From Clostridiales bacterium (GTDB lineage Bacteria > Bacillota > Clostridia > Christensenellales > Aristaeellaceae), in the NCBI GenBank assembly GCA_015056145.1, contig SVGY01000023.1, forward strand, positions 1 through 35,447: 35,447 nucleotides of DNA, in the 5' to 3' direction. Of this stretch, positions 32,681 to 35,447 are shown in pieces. The notes beneath the pieces are model-generated. The model saw only the letters and a list, made by a program, of their open reading frames with translations. It did no database searches and was not told where the DNA came from. A program made the translations under genes and the position numbers. Numbering within the stretch: position 1 is the first letter of the stretch; each line of letters opens with the position of its first letter.

Positions 32681-33451
32681 ATGGAGATTGTATTGAACGG
32701 AAAAGCGGCTGCAGAGCGGTCTGTGATTTCGATGGGCATGTTTGACGGTGTGCATATCGGCCATAAAGTTCTTTTGGAAAGAGCGGCGGTATTGGCCAGA
32801 CGTGAAAACTGTCCATTGATTGTATGCACATTCCAGCAGCATCCCATGGCTTTTCTTTGCCCCGAAAAGGCTCCACGGTTGCTTACTACCCTCGCTGAGC
32901 GGCAGCAAGCGATCCAAAATCTTGGAGCGGATATGTTTTTTGCTATGCCCTTTGACAGTGATTTGGCGCAAATGGCTCCGGAATGCTATGTTGGGCAGCT
33001 GGTGCGCCGCTTCCATCCGGTGGCGGTGGTGTGCGGATATAATCATCATTATGGCAAGGACGGAAAGGGCAGTCCTGCTTTGCTGGAGGTGCTGGGGGGA
33101 GCGCTGGGCTTTGCTACAAGCATCGTTCCGCAGATAACCCTTGGAGGCAAGGCGGTAAGCTCCTCGGATATCCGGCAGTGCCTTTCGGATGGAGATGTGA
33201 TCGCAGCTTCCCGTATGCTTGGCAGGCCTTACGCCCGTCAGGCGGAGCTTGCGGAAAATGACCGTCTTGTTTTGCTTCGGGATGACAAGCAGCCCGTAAA
33301 GGATGGAAAATACAGGGGAAGGATTTGCCTGGATGGCAAGCGTATCCCTGTGGTTTTCCGGCAAAAGGGAGATGAATGTTTCTGCCCGGCAGCCGCTTCT
33401 TTTCGGGAAATCGGAAAGGCTGAGGTGGAATACATCTGCCCACAAGGCTGA
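32681..33451 (+). CDS. ribF: RibF-like FMN adenylyltransferase, kinase domain degenerate
   Basis: A 256-residue protein; bifunctional RibF normally has about 300-315. The N-terminal FAD synthetase half is complete: GMFDGVHIGHK, VCTFQQHPM, VCGYNHHYGKDGKG and VSSSDIRQCLSDG. The C-terminal riboflavin kinase half is short, and the usual G-x-x-LGFPTANL motif after the Gly-Arg-Pro-Tyr linker is absent; only a GKYRGRI trace of the domain remains. So FAD synthesis is likely, FMN formation by this protein doubtful. Last gene of the nusA-infB operon; the usual rpsO does not follow. Confidence 0.85.
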   Translation: MEIVLNGKAAAERSVISMGMFDGVHIGHKVLLERAAVLARRENCPLIVCTFQQHPMAFLCPEKAPRLLTTLAERQQAIQNLGADMFFAMPFDSDLAQMAPECYVGQLVRRFHPVAVVCGYNHHYGKDGKGSPALLEVLGGALGFATSIVPQITLGGKAVSSSDIRQCLSDGDVIAASRMLGRPYARQAELAENDRLVLLRDDKQPVKDGKYRGRICLDGKRIPVVFRQKGDECFCPAAASFREIGKAEVEYICPQG

Positions 33452-33456
33452 TAAAA

Positions 33457-33508
33457 TGAAGGCTTTTCATAGGTTTTCCGCCCTTGGAGAGCCTTCAAAA
33501 ATTTTTTT
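33457..33508 (+). terminator. Probable terminator of nusA-infB operon
   Basis: TGAAGGCT (33457-33464) pairs with AGCCTTCA (33490-33497) over 8 bp around a 25-nt loop, followed by AAA and a long T run (33502-33508). Confidence 0.65.
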
Positions 33509-33528
33509 GAAAAATTTTGAATTTATCG

Positions 33529-33557
33529 TTGACAAAATCGGAGTGTCGATATATAAT
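33529..33557 (+). promoter_or_regulatory. Consensus promoter of tRNA-Met pair
   Basis: -35 TTGACA (33529-33534), 17-bp spacer, -10 TATAAT (33552-33557): a perfect sigma-A consensus, as expected for stable RNA genes. Confidence 0.92.
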
Positions 33558-33596
33558 AGTCAACGTTGCGAATGGTTGCCACATGCAACACGACGT

Positions 33597-33673
<77 letters not shown>

Positions 33674-33676
33674 CAT

Positions 33677-33753
33677 GGCTTCGTAGCTCAGCTGGCTAGA
33701 GCATTCGGTTCATACCCGGAGTGTCACTGGTTCGAATCCAGTCGGAGCCACCA
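33677..33753 (+). tRNA. tRNA-Met (CAT), elongator
   Basis: 77 nt including CCA. Acceptor GGCTTCG/CGGAGCC, D arm AGCTCAGCTGGCTAGAGC, anticodon loop TTCATAC, T arm ACTGGTTCGAATCCAGT. The loop context CGGTTCATACCCG is that of the Bacillus elongator Met tRNA; a tRNA-Ile with modified CAT is less likely. Confidence 0.9.
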
Positions 33754-33756
33754 CTT

Positions 33757-33784
33757 AAACACCTGTTTTATCAGGTGTTTTTTT
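33757..33784 (+). terminator. Terminator after tRNA pair
   Basis: AAACACCTG / CAGGTGTTT, 9-bp stem with 6-nt loop and following T run. Confidence 0.92.
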
Positions 33785-33821
33785 GTATGAATTTTGTCCG
33801 AAAACTAATACAATCTGCATA

Positions 33822-33850
33822 TTGCTTTGGATGTATTTTTCCGGTATAAT
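33822..33850 (+). promoter_or_regulatory. Promoter of Pro/Thr/Glu-repeat gene
   Basis: -35 TTGCTT (33822-33827), 17-bp spacer, -10 TATAAT (33845-33850). Confidence 0.75.
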
Positions 33851-33856
33851 AGAAAT

Positions 33857-34000
33857 ACATTTTGGAATAACCGCCCCATACCCTTGGTCATGGGAAAAAT
33901 CAGATTTGTCTGCAAGGCAGATGCTTGCGACAATTTGAGAGTTTTCGCAAATGTCTGTATATGCCGGCGGATGATTCTGAAAAAAATCACGTAAGGAGCG
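33857..34000 (+). promoter_or_regulatory. Structured 5' leader of repeat-protein gene
   Basis: About 145 nt of leader with several hairpins: CCCAT/ATGGG (33875-33894 region), TCTGC/GCAGA (33909-33921), and alternative pairings of TTGCGA with TCGCAA and GACAATTTG with CAAATGTC (33926-33957). It matches no riboswitch class I know; a regulatory role is inferred from length and structure only. Confidence 0.35.
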
Positions 34001-34006
34001 ATGATG

Positions 34007-35281
34007 ATGTACAAGGTTTCTTCCAAAAAGTATTCCGTCGCAAGCATTATCTGCGCCGTTTTGGCCCTGGTTCTGCTTGTACTCCAGTTCCTTCCCTACT
34101 GGCAGATCGGTGGAGAAGAGGAACCTGTGACTACTGAAGTTGTTGCTGATGTAACTGCAACTCCCGAAGCTACCGAGGTCCCCACTGAGGAGCCTACCGA
34201 AGAACCCACCGAGGAACCCACTGAAGAACCCACCGAGGTTCCCACTGAAGAGCCCACCGAGGTTCCCACTGAAGAGCCCACCGAAGCTCCTACCGAGGAA
34301 CCTGTTGTAGTTTCCGAAGAAGAAGCCGCTCCCGAAGCCACTGAGGAAGCTGCTGTAACCGCCGAAGAAGCTGCTCCCGAAACCACTGAGGAAGCTGCTG
34401 CTGTAGCTGCTGAAGAAGTTCCCACTGAAGAACCCACCGAGGTTCCCACTGAAGAGCCCACCGAGGAACCCACTGAGGAGCCCACCGAAGCTCCTACCGA
34501 GGTGCCTACCGAAGAGCCCACTGAAGCTCCTACCGAGGCTCCTACCGAGGCTCCTACCGAGGCTCCCACTGAGGCTCCTGCCGCTACCGAAGAACCTGTG
34601 GTTGAGGAAGTAAAGACTTACTCTATCCAGGACTTCCTGTGGTTCCCCCCGGACAAGAAGCAGAAGACCGATCTTCAGGAAATGTTCGATGCTGAATACG
34701 AAGCCCTGAAGGAAGCCAATATGGATAACATCAATTCCGCAGCTGACGAGGCTATTGCTGGCTTCAAGCTTGACAAGAAAGAAAAGAACAAGCTTCAGGA
34801 AGACATCGCCAACAAGATGAAGGCTGCTTTCGGCGCTGAATACGAAGTATCCGACAAGTGGTTTGATAAGGCTGCCAAGGATCTTGTGTCCGACTTTGCT
34901 CCCTCTTCCGATAAGAAGGAAGATATGCGTGAGGATATCGTTGAGGAAATCATCGATCAGAACTACACCTACAAGATCAACAACGTAGTTACTCTGCCCT
35001 TGGTTGTGATGGTTCTCGCAGTGCTTACCGTCATCCTGTGCGGCCTGATGCGGAAGAATCCCTTCATGGGTATCTTCGCTCTGGGTTGCGGTGTGCTTGG
35101 TATCATCAACTACACCACCAACCTGATCTTCACCCTTTCCTCCATGCAGCCCGTCCACCTCGCAGTTTGCATCGCACTTACCGCAGCGGCCGCTGTTGCT
35201 CTGGTTTTCGGCTTTATCGAAGTTGCCAAGAAGAAGGCAGCCGAAAGGAAAGAAACCGAGCGTATCATTTCTGGCAAGTAA
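34007..35281 (+). CDS. Membrane protein with Pro/Thr/Glu repeat linker
   Basis: A 424-residue protein (from ATG 34007). Order: basic N-terminus and one membrane helix (residues 10-30, SIICAVLALVLLVLQFLPYW); about 150 residues of acidic EEPTE/VPTEE/APTE repeats with two Ala-Glu-rich interruptions; a charged helical domain of 120 residues with twice-repeated features (KKQKTDLQEMFDAEYEAL and KKEKNKLQEDIANKMKAAF); three C-terminal membrane helices and a basic tail (KKKAAERKETER). Positive-inside charges suggest both ends in the cytoplasm and the repeat plus helical domain outside. AAGGAG fits ATG 34007 or 34004; ATG 34001 is too close. Function unknown. No terminator is visible before the IS end 40 bp downstream. 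Confidence 0.8.
   Translation: MYKVSSKKYSVASIICAVLALVLLVLQFLPYWQIGGEEEPVTTEVVADVTATPEATEVPTEEPTEEPTEEPTEEPTEVPTEEPTEVPTEEPTEAPTEEPVVVSEEEAAPEATEEAAVTAEEAAPETTEEAAAVAAEEVPTEEPTEVPTEEPTEEPTEEPTEAPTEVPTEEPTEAPTEAPTEAPTEAPTEAPAATEEPVVEEVKTYSIQDFLWFPPDKKQKTDLQEMFDAEYEALKEANMDNINSAADEAIAGFKLDKKEKNKLQEDIANKMKAAFGAEYEVSDKWFDKAAKDLVSDFAPSSDKKEDMREDIVEEIIDQNYTYKINNVVTLPLVVMVLAVLTVILCGLMRKNPFMGIFALGCGVLGIINYTTNLIFTLSSMQPVHLAVCIALTAAAAVALVFGFIEVAKKKAAERKETERIISGK
34165..34590 (+). repeat. Degenerate 12-bp coding repeats (PTEE/PTEV/PTEA)
   Basis: About 25 units of four codons encoding Pro-Thr-Glu-(Glu/Val/Ala), interrupted at about 34300-34410 by an Ala/Glu/Thr-rich segment. Synonymous changes are frequent (CCC/CCT, ACT/ACC, GAA/GAG). 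Likely to vary in length between strains. Confidence 0.88.
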
Positions 35282-35347
35282 TCCCTGATGAAAGCCACAT
35301 AAAAAATCCCGTCCGGAAAATTGAACCGAACCAGAAAAAACGGACAA

Positions 35348-35396
35348 TAGACAGAATCCCCCTGATGTAGGTATAATAACCACAATAGGGGGATTC
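35348..35396 (+). promoter_or_regulatory. IS promoter with SD-sequestering inverted repeat
   Basis: -35 TAGACA (35348-35353), 18-bp spacer, -10 TATAAT (35372-35377); arms GAATCCCCCT (35354-35363) and AGGGGGATTC (35387-35396), the latter containing the ribosome-binding site. The upstream gene (stop at 35281) reads in the same direction without a visible terminator, so read-through into this element is expected. Confidence 0.65.
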
Positions 35397-35399
35397 ACT

Positions 35400-35447
35400 A
35401 TGGAAAAACGTAAGTACAGAAAGATTCAAGAACTGTTGCCAATCATC
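35400..35447 (+). CDS. Transposase N-terminal fragment (IS3 OrfA-like?)
   Basis: The same 16 codons as at 48-1 (MEKRKYRKIQELLPII), cut by the window end. AGGGGG lies 7 nt before the ATG. Probable DNA-binding N-terminus of a transposase; family tentative. Confidence 0.5.
   Translation, partial: MEKRKYRKIQELLPII

Larger units (their letters stand above)
35321..35447 (+). mobile_element. Right insertion-sequence end (partial), outward facing
   Basis: Exact reverse complement of 1-127. Begins TTGAACCGAACC with an IS3-like terminal repeat and continues into the transposase start. The two copies face away from the enclosed 35 kb. Because the segment between them includes infB, nusA, rpsF and the initiator tRNA, it is not a transposon cargo; the copies are more likely independent insertions or a repeat at which the assembly ended. 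Confidence 0.75.

Overview
The window looks like chromosomal DNA of an anaerobic, low-to-mid GC Firmicute (class Clostridia). Evidence: a GlgD-containing glycogen operon, a 'reverse' rubrerythrin, the rimP-nusA-ylxR-ylxQ-infB-rbfA-nrnA-truB-ribF order, a WG-repeat protein, a secreted CotH protein and strong TTGACA/TATAAT promoters. I cannot place it below class level.

Layout. 1-127 and 35321-35447 are a perfect 127-bp inverted repeat holding the promoter and first 16 codons of an outward-facing transposase, probably IS3-like. The exact length suggests the piece ends where two opposed copies of one insertion sequence begin. 312-4808 (-): VOC protein, TolB-like propeller, Gfo/Idh/MocA oxidoreductase and a TetM-like translational GTPase. 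4981-13219: mixed accessory genes (EamA transporter, kinase-like protein with a membrane partner, CotH protein, small and WG-repeat proteins, GNAT/YgjV pair, an internally deleted EamA pseudogene, a zinc-ribbon membrane protein). 13368-13907 (-): reverse rubrerythrin. 14081-16853 (-): a metNIQ-type ABC transporter behind what looks like a complete ribosome-mediated attenuator, comprising promoter, 25-codon leader with 8 Cys codons, and terminator. 16951-22994 (-): glgB-glgC-glgD-glgA. 23086-24390 (+): rpsF-ssb-rpsR. 24442-24677 (+): a promoter and a roughly 200-nt rod-like RNA with 6S architecture. 24754-33451 (+): the nusA-infB operon. 33529-33784: initiator and elongator tRNA-Met. 34007-35281: a Pro/Thr/Glu-repeat membrane protein that runs into the right IS end with no terminator visible.

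Most interesting items: (1) the cysteine/methionine-rich leader peptide and attenuator in front of metN, where a riboswitch or T-box would be usual in Firmicutes; (2) the candidate 6S RNA before rimP; (3) the IS end, whose 10-bp hairpin would hide the transposase ribosome-binding site only in read-through transcripts; (4) a RibF without a recognisable riboflavin kinase motif; (5) the deletion pseudogene of the EamA transporter; (6) the kinase-like protein with its membrane partner. All calls come from reading the sequence; no database or folding program was run.
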